Below are positions 40,815-50,155 of a DNA stretch of 64,000 nucleotides, piece after piece (the stretch's first letter is position 1; every line of letters begins with the position of its first letter). Both the position numbers and the translations under genes were made by a program. A model generated the notes under the pieces. That model made no database searches. It saw only the letters and a program-made list of their open reading frames with translations, and was not told the origin of the DNA. Source of the stretch: Streptococcus mitis subsp. hohhotensis (GTDB lineage Bacteria; Bacillota; Bacilli; Lactobacillales; Streptococcaceae); the NCBI RefSeq assembly GCF_000722775.1, contig NZ_JPFZ01000007.1, positions 2,501 through 66,500 on the forward strand, read 5' to 3'.

Positions 40815-41507
40815 ATGGCGATTGGTATTTTTGTAGAGTACAAAGGTCAAGTCACACAACTTCCTGTCAATCCAGAAGAACTGAAAACGAAGAATAGCGC
40901 AAATAACGAGTCAACAACGAGTATTGCACTAGGAGAAATAACCCAGATGAGTTTTCCTAAACTCTCTGAGGTTACTTTCACTTCATTCTTCCCTAGAGAC
41001 ACTTTCCGCTCTTATGTCCTGAATAAATCAGGAACGCCTGAAACCTATGTTCGACTCCTAAAAAGAATCATGGACGGGAAAGAACCTTGTCGCTTGATTA
41101 TCTCTGGAGTGGGTATCAATATGCTTGCGACAGTTGAGAGTTTCGAGCAACAAAGAAAAGCTGGTATTCATGAGGATGTTTACTACGACATCACTTTCAA
41201 AGAGTACAAGATGGCCAAGGCTCGGTTTGTAAAAATCGAAAAGAAGGTATCAGAAGAGAAGAAAGCTAGTCAGCCTCAGAAAGAGCAAGCCCCTTCGACT
41301 AAGAAAGAAGTGACTATCGGTGCAAAGGTGCTCGTCAATGGGCAGCTGCATAGAGATAGCTACGGAGAAGGGCCTGGTCAAACTGAGTCAAACGCAACTA
41401 GACTTGTCAATTATATCAATATGAAAGGGTCGCATCCTTATCACGTTACCATGTTGGATGGTGGTTGGCGTGGTTGGGTTACTGCTGATTCGGTACAAGT
41501 CCTATGA
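40815..41507 (+). CDS. XkdP-like tail/baseplate protein
   Basis: 230 residues. The N-terminal half (QLPVNPEELKTKNSANNEST, then LPKLSEV-like strands and SFFPRDTFRSYVLNKSGTPE) matches XkdP/Mu gp53-type proteins that bind the baseplate hub; the C-terminus (GAKVLVNGQLHRDSYGEGPG) looks like an SH3-like domain rather than the usual LysM. Overlaps XkdQ by 4 bases. Confidence 0.8.
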   Translation: MAIGIFVEYKGQVTQLPVNPEELKTKNSANNESTTSIALGEITQMSFPKLSEVTFTSFFPRDTFRSYVLNKSGTPETYVRLLKRIMDGKEPCRLIISGVGINMLATVESFEQQRKAGIHEDVYYDITFKEYKMAKARFVKIEKKVSEEKKASQPQKEQAPSTKKEVTIGAKVLVNGQLHRDSYGEGPGQTESNATRLVNYINMKGSHPYHVTMLDGGWRGWVTADSVQVL

Positions 41508-42472
41508 TGGAATTTCTGATTCAAGATGTGAATGACGGTAAAGTCTTTGATATCACTGAGTTGGTCGGAGGTGTCAAATGGGAAACCAGTATTGATTTTC
41601 AGCCGGGAAAACTTGAGTTTGATATGATTATAGACTCGCAGGTTGCTTGTAACTTTGGGGATGTTATTCGCTTTAAGGTAGATGATAAGGGCATTTTTTA
41701 CGGCAAAGTTTTTAAGAAAAAGCGGAAATCAGCCAAGAAATGGTCGGTTACTGCTTATGACAGAATGAGGTACCTGAAAAACACTGACACAATCGTGTTT
41801 GAAGCCTCTAAAAGTCATGAAATCTTTAGTAAGATTTGCGAAATCTCAGAACTTGAGTACAAGGTTGTCGATGAGGGAAACTGGACGTGCCCGGAGAAAA
41901 TCGAAGATAAGAAAACCTATTTTGCGATGATCCAAAACGCTTTGGACTTAACTTTGATTCATGGCGGCATGTGGTACATCATCAGAGATAACTTTGGGAC
42001 AGTCGAGCATATAGCCTTAAATTCGCTGATTACTGACTTAGTGATTGGTGATGATAGCGTAGCTAAAGACTTTGACTATGAAGGCTCTATCGATGATAGT
42101 TTCAACTATGTGAAGCTGACTAAAGACAACAAGCAGAGTAAGAAGCGTGAAGTGTACGTCGTGAAAGACTCTAAGAATGTTGCTCTTTGGGGCAAGTTGC
42201 AGTACCACGAAAAAGTGGATGAAAAGATGAATGAGAGTCAGATTCAACAAAAGGCTGAACTCTTATTAAAAGCTAAGAATCATCCTAAAAAGACTTTTAA
42301 AGTCCCTTGCCTTGGACATCTTGGAATCAGTGCAGGCAACAGTGTTGTGCTGGATTTTGCAGATTTAGAGTCTGAAGGGATTAAGAAGAACAGTCTTGGC
42401 ATCATCTCTAAATGTACCCACAAGTGGGACAAGGTGCATACAATGGATTTAGAATTGAGGACGCTGGAATAA
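41504..42472 (+). CDS. XkdQ-like baseplate hub protein
   Basis: 322 residues with gp27/gpD-like hub folds: VKWETSIDFQPGKLEFDMII, VIRFKVDDKGIFYGKVFKKK and SVTAYDRMRYLKNTDTIVFE. Forms the central hub that joins tube and spike. TAATG overlap with the next gene. Confidence 0.85.
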   Translation: MMEFLIQDVNDGKVFDITELVGGVKWETSIDFQPGKLEFDMIIDSQVACNFGDVIRFKVDDKGIFYGKVFKKKRKSAKKWSVTAYDRMRYLKNTDTIVFEASKSHEIFSKICEISELEYKVVDEGNWTCPEKIEDKKTYFAMIQNALDLTLIHGGMWYIIRDNFGTVEHIALNSLITDLVIGDDSVAKDFDYEGSIDDSFNYVKLTKDNKQSKKREVYVVKDSKNVALWGKLQYHEKVDEKMNESQIQQKAELLLKAKNHPKKTFKVPCLGHLGISAGNSVVLDFADLESEGIKKNSLGIISKCTHKWDKVHTMDLELRTLE

Positions 42473-42774
42473 TGGCAGGAGAGTTATTAGCACGCCTTTT
42501 GGCGCAAGGAGTAGATGATGGGACAGACAGAACAGATATTGTTTTTGGCTCTGTCACATCTGTTTCTCCTTTAACAATCAAGGTTAATAATAAACTTGAA
42601 ATCCCTGAGTCCTTTTTAGTTCTAAGTCCGATGGTTAAAGAACTGCGTACTGGAGATACTGAAGGGGACAACAAGAGATGGATTGTTTTTCGTGATCTTG
42701 AAGCAGGAGACAAAGTCTTAATGATTAAAGCCCAGAACGGGCAATTATACTACGTTTTACAAAGGATGGAGTGA
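42472..42774 (+). CDS. DUF2577 (XkdR-like) baseplate protein
   Basis: 100 residues from the ATG overlapping the XkdQ stop. IVFGSVTSVSPLTIKVNNKL and LEAGDKVLMIKAQNGQLYYV are typical of DUF2577, an OB-fold baseplate component. Confidence 0.8.
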   Translation: MAGELLARLLAQGVDDGTDRTDIVFGSVTSVSPLTIKVNNKLEIPESFLVLSPMVKELRTGDTEGDNKRWIVFRDLEAGDKVLMIKAQNGQLYYVLQRME

Positions 42775-42776
42775 AG

Positions 42777-43169
42777 ATGGTAGATATACGAAACATTGAA
42801 GAAGTTGTTTTGCCATCCTACACTTATCAAGTGAAAAATGGCAGAATACACGGATATATTGATGGCTTAGAAGCCATGAGGCAAGCTGTTGAAAAGATTT
42901 TACTTACAGAACGGTTTGAGTGGGTTATTTACTCTTCGAACTACGGAGTAGAATTGGATCGCTTGATTGGAAAGCCTTATGATTTTGTAAAAGCAGACCT
43001 TGAGAGAACAATTTCTCAAGCCTTGTTAGTTGATACAAGAATTAAAAGTGTTCAAAATTTCTTCATCGAGCAGCAAACCAAGGACAGCTTGCTTTGTATC
43101 TTTGAAGTTCATACTATATCCGGTTTATTTAAAGTTGAAAAGGAGGTGACGCTGATTAATGATAGGTGA
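42777..43169 (+). CDS. DUF2634 (XkdS-like) baseplate wedge protein
   Basis: 130 residues from the ATG at 42777 (GGAG 5 bases upstream); a GTG at 42771 is an alternative. Gp25/lysozyme-like fold: EWVIYSSNYGVELDRLIGKP is the conserved core. Connects hub and wedge. Confidence 0.82.
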   Translation: MVDIRNIEEVVLPSYTYQVKNGRIHGYIDGLEAMRQAVEKILLTERFEWVIYSSNYGVELDRLIGKPYDFVKADLERTISQALLVDTRIKSVQNFFIEQQTKDSLLCIFEVHTISGLFKVEKEVTLINDR

Positions 43170-44286
43170 TTTCTTAGAAAAATACACGTTTGATTATCTG
43201 ATGAATGACGCTCTTTCTCGCGTCAATGAAAATATTGATACACGGGAAGGCTCTATCATCTATGACGCATTGGCGCCTGCTTGTTACGAGTTAGCTGGTT
43301 TTTATTTGCGGTTGAAAAATCTACTGCTAGATACATTTCCACAGACTGCTATTGGCCAATACCTAGACTACAAAGTGGAAGAGTTCGGTCTACATCGTTA
43401 TCCGTCAAAAAAAGCGGTACGCTTTGCGGAGTTTAAAAACGAGAGAAAAGAAGGCGTACAAATCGCTTTAGGTTCTCGTTTTGCGACAATTGACGATGCT
43501 GCACTCATCTACAAGGTAGTTCGTGCAACTAATGTAGCTGGCAAGTATGAAGTAGAGTGTGAGACGACTGGTGTTGTCGGAAATCGCTACTATGGTAATA
43601 TCTTGCCCTTGGAAAACTACAGAAACCTAGCTACTGCAGTCTTAGGGGAAATCGTCACATCTGGGCAAGATGAAGAAACTGACGATGAATTGCGGAAGCG
43701 TTTCTTGATTTACGTCAATGAGAAACCTTTTGGCGGTAACTTCATTGAGTACGTTCAGCGTGTCCGGGAAATTGACGGTGTTGGCGCAGTTCAGGTCTAT
43801 CCAGTTTGGAATGGCTCAGGAACGGTTAAAGTCGTTGTTTTAGACAACGACTTAAACTTGGCATCTACCGAGACAATCAAGAAGGTGCAAAATGTTCTGG
43901 ATCCACTAGAATATACTGGAAAAGGCGTTGGACTTGCTCCTATCAATCATCGTGTGACGGTTACGACTGCGACACGCTTCCCAATTGATATTGAGTTTAA
44001 ACTTGAGTTGATGACAGGATATCAGCTAAATCAAGTAAAAGAACTGGTAGACAAGGCTCTAGACCAGTATTTCTTGGATTTGAGAAAGAACTGGGCGCAA
44101 TACTCAGATGTCAATACCTACAGTATGAAAATCTATCGCTCGCAGTTAATGGCCAGACTACTGACCATAAACGGTGTTGCAAACGTTGATAAGATGAAAT
44201 TGAATAACCGCGAGGCTGATTTAGCGCTTGTTTTTACAGGACAATTACAACAATTGCCGTATAAAGGAACAGTGAGGACGGTTTAA
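43159..44286 (+). CDS. Baseplate J-like protein (XkdT)
   Basis: 375 residues; REGSIIYDALAPACYELAGF start motif, GVVGNRYYGNILPL and the DDELRKRFLIYVNEKPFGGN segment define Baseplate_J. Builds the baseplate wedge. Overlaps XkdS and XkdU. Confidence 0.9.
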   Translation: MIGDFLEKYTFDYLMNDALSRVNENIDTREGSIIYDALAPACYELAGFYLRLKNLLLDTFPQTAIGQYLDYKVEEFGLHRYPSKKAVRFAEFKNERKEGVQIALGSRFATIDDAALIYKVVRATNVAGKYEVECETTGVVGNRYYGNILPLENYRNLATAVLGEIVTSGQDEETDDELRKRFLIYVNEKPFGGNFIEYVQRVREIDGVGAVQVYPVWNGSGTVKVVVLDNDLNLASTETIKKVQNVLDPLEYTGKGVGLAPINHRVTVTTATRFPIDIEFKLELMTGYQLNQVKELVDKALDQYFLDLRKNWAQYSDVNTYSMKIYRSQLMARLLTINGVANVDKMKLNNREADLALVFTGQLQQLPYKGTVRTV

Positions 44287-44855
44287 TGGTAAAAGAAGTA
44301 AACTTATCTGAATACGTTCCAGATTACTACGAGGGCGTCAAAGATATGAAAGAACTGGTTCGGGTTGAAAATGCTCTGTTTAAAGACGGTACTATCTCAT
44401 TAGAACAGTTCATCAAGAATCAGTTCATTATGCTCTGTGATATCCCTACCTTAACGAAATTTGAGGAAGTCTATGGCATTGTTGCACACGCTGACGATAC
44501 GTTGGAGTGGAGAAGAGAGCGTGTTTTGTTGCGGATCAATATGAGACCACCATTTTCATGGTGGTTTTTAATTCGCAAATTAGACGAGCTTTTCGGAAAA
44601 GGAAAGTACAAGGCTTCAGTAGATTTCGCTAATCAGGTCTTACTGATTGAGTCTGGAGCAGAAACGAGTGGACTTTTTAGAGAGTCAGTTATCTTTGTCA
44701 ATGCAATCAAACCAGCAAATATGGGGTATACACATATCCCGACAGTGACAGAACGAGTCAAGATGAAAGAACGGTTATTCAAGACATCAGTAGATTTCGC
44801 TAGAGCAGGTTATGCAGTTGTAGGTGTGACACCTTTTGAGTATGAAGGACCATAA
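44286..44855 (+). CDS. DUF2313 (XkdU/YmfQ-like) tail protein
   Basis: 189 residues; YVPDYYEGVKDMKELVRVEN and RRERVLLRINMRPPFSWWFL are the family core. Wedge protein that links the baseplate to fibres. Confidence 0.82.
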   Translation: MVKEVNLSEYVPDYYEGVKDMKELVRVENALFKDGTISLEQFIKNQFIMLCDIPTLTKFEEVYGIVAHADDTLEWRRERVLLRINMRPPFSWWFLIRKLDELFGKGKYKASVDFANQVLLIESGAETSGLFRESVIFVNAIKPANMGYTHIPTVTERVKMKERLFKTSVDFARAGYAVVGVTPFEYEGP

Positions 44856-44871
44856 GAGGAGGTTTTATTCA

Positions 44872-45147
44872 ATGATTAAAGAAGCGTTACTAAATACAGT
44901 TACAGAAACCGTACTAGCTAAAATAAACAAAGCAAGGTTGAACAATAATCAAATTGTGACGATACAGAAGCGACGAGAGCAGCGTTTTGTGTTGATTGAT
45001 TTCTTGATCCCAGACTCAATCAGAGAAATCAATAAGATTGAGTTGCTAGACAGTTCAAACGTACCTCAGTCTGTCATTGATGTATACGTTCCTATTGAAA
45101 CAACAACACGATTCAAATATAGACTGGAGGTGCTAACAGATGGCTAA
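44872..45147 (+). CDS. Phage tail-tip associated protein, 91 aa
   Basis: ATG at 44872 after AGAGGAGG. KEALLNTVTETVLAKINKAR opening, beta-rich C-terminus (VYVPIETTTRFKYRLEVL). Found between XkdU and fibre genes in myophages of Firmicutes; function unknown. Confidence 0.6.
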   Translation: MIKEALLNTVTETVLAKINKARLNNNQIVTIQKRREQRFVLIDFLIPDSIREINKIELLDSSNVPQSVIDVYVPIETTTRFKYRLEVLTDG

Positions 45148-45685
45148 AATCTGGAGGTCAAGAGATATCATCGGCGTTGAAGATGCGCAACGATGGGAAA
45201 ACAAAGCTGATTCAAGTCACAGGCACAAGGTTGCAGACATCGACGGTCTTCCCGAAAAGATCGACGAGGTCACTAGAAGCAAGGCTGAGAAGGTTGACCT
45301 AACTGGTCACATCAACAACCGAAACAACCCACACGGTGTCACTAAACAACAAGTGGGGCTAGGGAATGTTACGAATGTTGAGCAAGCAAGTAAGCAAGAT
45401 TTTCAAAATCACTTAAACAATCACAACAATCCGCATAATGTGACTAAGCAACAGGTTGGGTTAGGTAACGTAGACAACGTCAGACAAGCAAGTTATGAGT
45501 CAGTAGAGGCTTTGAAGCTTGAGTTCCAGGAACACGAAGATAGACTAAATGCTATCGAGTATATGTTCTTGCAGAACGACTTCACTGCTCCAATCCGTAC
45601 AGAAGACGGTACAGAACATACCTTGCTTGCTGATGAAAACGGTCATGTGATTGTTGCAGATTGGAAATACATTATGGAGGTATAA
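45140..45685 (+). CDS. Tail fibre protein with NPH-VTK-QVGLGNV repeats
   Basis: 181 residues. Two copies of a repeat reading NNPH-x-VTKQQVGLGNV (about residues 58-78 and 93-113), also visible as a DNA repeat spaced about 105 bp. Such repeats form trimeric fibre shafts and commonly recombine between phages. C-terminal domain GTEHTLLADENGHVIVADWK. Confidence 0.75.
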   Translation: MAKIWRSRDIIGVEDAQRWENKADSSHRHKVADIDGLPEKIDEVTRSKAEKVDLTGHINNRNNPHGVTKQQVGLGNVTNVEQASKQDFQNHLNNHNNPHNVTKQQVGLGNVDNVRQASYESVEALKLEFQEHEDRLNAIEYMFLQNDFTAPIRTEDGTEHTLLADENGHVIVADWKYIMEV

Positions 45686-45686
45686 T

Positions 45687-46166
45687 ATGGCAGTAATTAG
45701 TACACAGACGCGAAAAGTAACTGATTTGCCACAGGCTAGTCAGGTTAACAACTCGGACAACATCATGATTCATGATGGCCGTGGGTTGAAAAAAGTGTCT
45801 GTGCAGACATTAAAGAATGGAATCAGTAGCAATGTATCAGTAGCTACGTCGAGTTCGAACGGGATTGTCAGGCCAGATAATCAGACAACAGAGGTTTCAA
45901 ATGGTGTGATGAAAGCCAAGACTGCGACTAGTGGGCAGGCTGGTGTGGTGCGACCTGATAACTCAACGATTACAGTCGATAGTTCGGGTGTTTTGCGAGT
46001 AAACAGGTTAGCTTTAAATATCCCAAGCTTACCGTCTGAAAACGTAGCCCACAAACTGATTAACCAGAACGGAAATCAGCAAATGAAGTACTGGTATGGG
46101 TCTAAAACACAATATAATGCAATCAGCACAAAAGACCCCAACACAATCTATGATGTGTATGAGTAG
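45687..46166 (+). CDS. Tail fibre/upper baseplate protein, 159 aa
   Basis: ATG at 45687 after GGAGG. KVTDLPQASQVNNSDNIMIH opening, two GIVRPDN/GVVRPDN repeat units, and the C-terminus YGSKTQYNAISTKDPNTIYD, the YGxxxQYxA...P-x-T-I-Y motif typical of phage fibre tips. Confidence 0.7.
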   Translation: MAVISTQTRKVTDLPQASQVNNSDNIMIHDGRGLKKVSVQTLKNGISSNVSVATSSSNGIVRPDNQTTEVSNGVMKAKTATSGQAGVVRPDNSTITVDSSGVLRVNRLALNIPSLPSENVAHKLINQNGNQQMKYWYGSKTQYNAISTKDPNTIYDVYE

Positions 46167-46174
46167 GTGATGCT

Positions 46175-46564
46175 ATGGCTACAAGAGAAGGAATCTATGT
46201 CGGAGGACATGAGATTGTAGAACGATATGTTGGTTCAAGATTGGTTTGGGAGAAGTCGATGTTTGTAAAACAAATAGACGTCTCAGAAGAAATTTCGATT
46301 AGTGGTGGCGGAGAACTGACTGTTTCTTTGGTAGTGGAACGGAATGAATATAGAAATACAGGTCGTTGGGGCAATGGTAAGTTAATCACTGCAGGTCGAA
46401 CAATATTAATCAAGTCAGCGACAGCGGAAATTTATACCGACAGCTGGAACAGCAGGTCTTACTACAAAGTTACTTTAGAGTTTTACAATCAGGCAGATAA
46501 AAATTATTTTTTGTCTAATCGTAATAATCGTTTTCAATTTTATTCTAAAAAGGGAAAGAGGTAA
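46175..46564 (+). CDS. Phage structural protein of unknown function, 129 aa
   Basis: REGIYVGGHEIVERYVGSRL opening is common in streptococcal phage minor structural proteins downstream of fibre genes. Beta-rich, basic C-terminus (YSKKGKR). Confidence 0.55.
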   Translation: MATREGIYVGGHEIVERYVGSRLVWEKSMFVKQIDVSEEISISGGGELTVSLVVERNEYRNTGRWGNGKLITAGRTILIKSATAEIYTDSWNSRSYYKVTLEFYNQADKNYFLSNRNNRFQFYSKKGKR

Positions 46565-46570
46565 TTAAAC

Positions 46571-47248
46571 ATGGAATTTGTATTAGTAAATAAATTTTTT
46601 AGAGTTGGCAAGACGGAAGTCTCTATTCAATGTGACAAGCCGTTTACTTTCTTCACTCGTGAGTTGGAGGGTGACCACTTGGGTGATACGGACGAAACGC
46701 TCATTGAAGCAGTCAAAGAGATTCTACGAACTGAACTTGACCCAACTAGTGCTATCGTTAAGAACCAAGAACAATTGGCTAAAACGACTGCAGCACTTGA
46801 ACAAGCCAACCAGCTTATGGAAGGTATGCAGAAGGTCAGCTTGCATAATACTGATGATATCGAGGAAATCTTTGCACGCTTGGAAGTGCTTGAGAAACAC
46901 AATGGTATCGATCATGAGCATGAGGATGAAGCAGAGGGACATGAAGAAACACCTCATGTTGCCGAGCCAGAAACACACTCTGTTGAACCTGCTCCAGTAA
47001 CTCCACCGGTTCAACCAGAACCCCAACCAGCTACAGAAGTGGCTACAAACGGAGTTCCCAACGTGGTCGTATCTGAACCAGCACCAGTTCCAGCGCAACC
47101 AACTACTGAACAACCAGCAGCAGAACCACGTATCCAACCTGCACCAGCAGTAGAACAACCAACAGAAAGCGAGACAGAACATGAAATTCCTACACCGACA
47201 AGCGAAGCGAGCACTAGTGAAAACAATGGAGGTAGCAACAATGAGTAA
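46571..47248 (+). CDS. DUF1366-like protein with Pro/Glu-rich tail
   Basis: 225 residues. Residues 1-115 form the DUF1366-like domain (MEFVLVNKFFRVGKTEVSIQ; a coiled coil at 65-110). The rest is Pro/Glu/Thr-rich low complexity (PVTPPVQPEPQPATEVA). Probably a structural accessory. Confidence 0.65.
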   Translation: MEFVLVNKFFRVGKTEVSIQCDKPFTFFTRELEGDHLGDTDETLIEAVKEILRTELDPTSAIVKNQEQLAKTTAALEQANQLMEGMQKVSLHNTDDIEEIFARLEVLEKHNGIDHEHEDEAEGHEETPHVAEPETHSVEPAPVTPPVQPEPQPATEVATNGVPNVVVSEPAPVPAQPTTEQPAAEPRIQPAPAVEQPTESETEHEIPTPTSEASTSENNGGSNNE

Positions 47249-47393
47249 AATTACATTAGACCAAGCTAAAATCGATATGTACATCAATCTATTGAAACGT
47301 GGAGCGATTGACTTTTCATTTGTCAACAAACGTTTCCGAGATCGTGTGCGTAAAGAATTGGAACGCCTTGGCTTGAGCAATTTGGCGAACTAG
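47241..47393 (+). CDS. Small phage protein, 50 aa
   Basis: MSKITLDQAKIDMYINLLKR opening after GGAGG, overlapping the previous gene by 8 bases. Basic, helical, XkdX-like in size and place. Unknown. Confidence 0.6.
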   Translation: MSKITLDQAKIDMYINLLKRGAIDFSFVNKRFRDRVRKELERLGLSNLAN

Positions 47394-47403
47394 CGAGGTG
47401 TTT

Positions 47404-47841
47404 ATGGATGTCTTTGAGAAAATAGAACACTTTTTCACTAGCGTAATGCCAGTGCTAACTCCAACAATCATTGCTTGGATAAGCTATCGGTTACCGAAAA
47501 AAGCCAAAGAAGAAACAGATAAAATTGTCTCGGAACTAACCGATGTCAAGAAACAGATTGAAGATGTCCAGACTACCGCTAAAGATAGCAATTCCAAAAT
47601 CGACGAAGTGCAAGAAAAATTAAAAATTCACGATGAGGCGCATCTAAATACGATGAAGTTGCGCCTTGGTCGTGATATGCGACAGGCTATTAACAGAGGA
47701 TATACCTCTAGAGATGAATTTTCCCTAGTAGAAAGTATGCATAAAAGCTATAAAACTCTAGGAGGTAATGGCTACATAGACCGTTTATTCAGCGATTTTG
47801 AAAAATTGGATATCAAAGAAGGCATCTTAATAGATGATTAG
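47404..47841 (+). CDS. Membrane-anchored coiled-coil phage protein
   Basis: 145 residues from ATG 47404 (GAGG 5 bases upstream). One N-terminal hydrophobic helix (VMPVLTPTIIAWISY), then a coiled coil (about 35-80). Similar genes flank the lysis module; might be a holin accessory. Confidence 0.5.
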   Translation: MDVFEKIEHFFTSVMPVLTPTIIAWISYRLPKKAKEETDKIVSELTDVKKQIEDVQTTAKDSNSKIDEVQEKLKIHDEAHLNTMKLRLGRDMRQAINRGYTSRDEFSLVESMHKSYKTLGGNGYIDRLFSDFEKLDIKEGILIDD

Positions 47842-47854
47842 AAAGGGGCGCAGA

Positions 47855-48331
47855 ATGGTCTGTAATCTCAATACGACCAATCTCGCACAAGTGGATGGCG
47901 GTTACCTCATAAAACAAGGTGATGTGGCTTCTACCTTTGGATTTGTCCTCCTAGACGAAGATTATCGAGCCGTCCCCTCTCTAGAAGGGGAGGTGGCGGT
48001 CGTTAGTCTGACAATGGGCAAGTACCAATGGAAGAAGAGCGTAACTGTCACAAACTCAGGCGTGATTTTTAACCTGGACACTATCTTACCAATCGGGAAA
48101 TACCGCTTAGAGATTAGCGCTGGTGGGTATATTTTCCCAAGTGACAAAGAAACCCACATCAAGATAGTGGCTTCAGATAAAGAATTGGTCACAGAGGAAG
48201 TCCATGCTCTTAAGGAGCTGGATATCGCAAAGGAAGTTGAGAAACAACTTTCAGAAAAAACAGTAACAGATGGTGGAGTATGTCCGGAATTCCCAGATCT
48301 ACTCTTTTTTTACAACTTGGGGAAGGTATAG
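47855..48331 (+). CDS. BppU-like baseplate upper protein
   Basis: 158 residues from ATG 47855 (AAAGGGG). NLNTTNLAQVDGGYLIKQGD, FGFVLLDEDYR and LPIGKYRLEISAGGYIFPSD fit the BppU N-terminal domain that fixes receptor-binding proteins to the baseplate. Directly upstream of fibre and SGNH genes. Confidence 0.75.
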   Translation: MVCNLNTTNLAQVDGGYLIKQGDVASTFGFVLLDEDYRAVPSLEGEVAVVSLTMGKYQWKKSVTVTNSGVIFNLDTILPIGKYRLEISAGGYIFPSDKETHIKIVASDKELVTEEVHALKELDIAKEVEKQLSEKTVTDGGVCPEFPDLLFFYNLGKV

Positions 48332-48337
48332 AAAAAA

Positions 48338-48670
48338 ATGGAAACTACAAAATTAACAGAATTTGCCCGCACATTGGGAGAGGATAACAAACGAGTTAAC
48401 GAAGAATTAAAAACCAAGGTTAGTACTACAGCAATGACGCAAGCTATCTCTCAGGCAGTCACTCAAGCTAAAACGGAAGTTAAGGCTGAAATCTTGGGTG
48501 AAGGAACGCCTGAGAATCTTGATACGCTGAAAGAAATTGCGGACAAAATCACAAATATGGGGCAAGACGAAAATGGTGCTCTTCTCGGCAAAGTAACCGA
48601 AGTCAGCGGACGTGTAGACCAGATTGCCAATGTTGACTTGGTAGCAACTTACAACGCAGCGAAAGCGTGA
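48338..48670 (+). CDS. Fibre-linked coiled-coil protein, 110 aa
   Basis: METTKLTEFARTLGEDNKRV opening; the GEGTPENLDTLKEIADKITN segment is a common phage fibre linker motif. Its stop overlaps a GTG start of the SGNH gene. Confidence 0.6.
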   Translation: METTKLTEFARTLGEDNKRVNEELKTKVSTTAMTQAISQAVTQAKTEVKAEILGEGTPENLDTLKEIADKITNMGQDENGALLGKVTEVSGRVDQIANVDLVATYNAAKA

Positions 48671-48675
48671 TATCT

Positions 48676-50142
48676 ATGAATAACCTTGAAAATCTAGCAA
48701 CGGAAATCGGTAAGGATATCAAGGATATCAAGACGCGTTACGCAACTAAAGAAGAGCTTCATGAGGCAACTGAGATAGATTATTCTCAGATTGTCACACA
48801 TGAAGAATTAGACGGCAAGCATTATCTGACAGAACATCAATCGCTTGAAGAGTATGCTAAGAAATCTGAAACGCCAGTTTTTCGGTTTGCTAAAGGGGAT
48901 ATCCCAAGTGGCGGTGTAGGTGCAACTGCAACGATTACTACCGCAGACCTAATGAATCCTGACAGTGTTAAGGTCGGAGATATCATTGAAGATTACTGGA
49001 GTGGAGCTACAGGTGCTAACCGAGGAATTTGGAAGGTGACAGCAGTTAATGGGACTAATGTCTCTGTTCAAGGAATTGGTGCGAGATTTTTACCAACACC
49101 TTACAACGACACTGAATTGAAACAAAGGATTTCAACTCTTGAAAGCCGTCCAAGCTCAGGAAGTGGTGGTCTCGGTACTGAAGAAATAGCTACTTATAGC
49201 AATACAGTCATCTATATTCCGAACGGGAATATCGTATACAACAAGAGCTTAAAGAAATTATCTTTCCCAAAATGCAATGTAAAAATCGGGAAGTCCAATT
49301 ATTGGTGTGAGGCTCAAGAGGTTTCTATTAATGGTAGTGCAGGATTTATCGTGTTTAACAAGGCTCAAAAACGAATTGTTGGAGGCGAGGTTAACACGAC
49401 TAATGATGTATTACTTGGATATTACGACAACAATGCTGGTAATTACTACATCAATACTTTTAGTAAAACGACAAAGACCAAAAAAATTGCTTGTTTGGGT
49501 GATTCGATTACTGAAGGTGTTAACGCTGGAGGTTGGCAATGGCACCGCTACATTGACACTTGGTGCAAAAGCAACGGTATTAATAGCATCGTCACGAATT
49601 TAGGAATTGGCGGAACATCTGTCTGTACTTCAAGTTATGTGACAGATAGATTGAAGCCGTTTGTAAACAGACTCGATACAATACCAGCTGATGCGGACAT
49701 TGTAGTTATCTTTGGAGGAACGAATGACTGGGGGAATAATGCAACTTTAGGAAGCATTATAGATACAGGGACAAGTTCGTTTTATGGAGCATACAAGTAC
49801 ATTCTTGAATGGCTTGCTGTCAATCGTCCAAATGCGAAAGTGATGACAATGACACCTCTGAAACGATATTTTAGAGGTGGTGGTACGACTTGGGTGAATG
49901 CTCAGACAACACCAAATAACAAAGGAAACCTGTTGCAAGACTATGTTCGAGCGGTAAAAGAAGTATCTGAAATGTACGCTATCCCTTGCGTTGATCTGCA
50001 TAATAAGTCAGGTTTAAATCCTGTCTTAGAGAGTGTCAGAAATCGTTTCATTGGAGACGGTCTACATCCTACCGCAGAAGGAAATAAGAAGATGTATCCG
50101 GTCATTTTGGACAAGATGCGTCCATTCTTAGAATATGATTAG
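48676..50142 (+). CDS. SGNH/GDSL hydrolase tail protein (receptor-binding candidate)
   Basis: 488 residues from the ATG at 48676 (a GTG at 48667 is possible). The N-terminal 60 residues are helical fibre linkers, about 75-150 a beta domain (VGDIIEDYWSGATGANRGIW), then a binding domain. The C-terminal 215 residues are an SGNH hydrolase: GDSITEG (Ser, about 276), GIGGTS, GGTNDW (Gly/Asn) and DGLHPT (Asp-x-x-His). It probably trims ester groups on a cell-surface polysaccharide during ad-sorption. Confidence 0.85.
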   Translation: MNNLENLATEIGKDIKDIKTRYATKEELHEATEIDYSQIVTHEELDGKHYLTEHQSLEEYAKKSETPVFRFAKGDIPSGGVGATATITTADLMNPDSVKVGDIIEDYWSGATGANRGIWKVTAVNGTNVSVQGIGARFLPTPYNDTELKQRISTLESRPSSGSGGLGTEEIATYSNTVIYIPNGNIVYNKSLKKLSFPKCNVKIGKSNYWCEAQEVSINGSAGFIVFNKAQKRIVGGEVNTTNDVLLGYYDNNAGNYYINTFSKTTKTKKIACLGDSITEGVNAGGWQWHRYIDTWCKSNGINSIVTNLGIGGTSVCTSSYVTDRLKPFVNRLDTIPADADIVVIFGGTNDWGNNATLGSIIDTGTSSFYGAYKYILEWLAVNRPNAKVMTMTPLKRYFRGGGTTWVNAQTTPNNKGNLLQDYVRAVKEVSEMYAIPCVDLHNKSGLNPVLESVRNRFIGDGLHPTAEGNKKMYPVILDKMRPFLEYD

Positions 50143-50155
50143 AGAGGAAAATAAT

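Noticed and set aside
46724-47380. 218-codon ORF on the minus strand
   Set aside because: Antisense to the Pro/Glu-rich repeat region of a real phage gene; low complexity, Trp/Cys-rich translation and no RBS.
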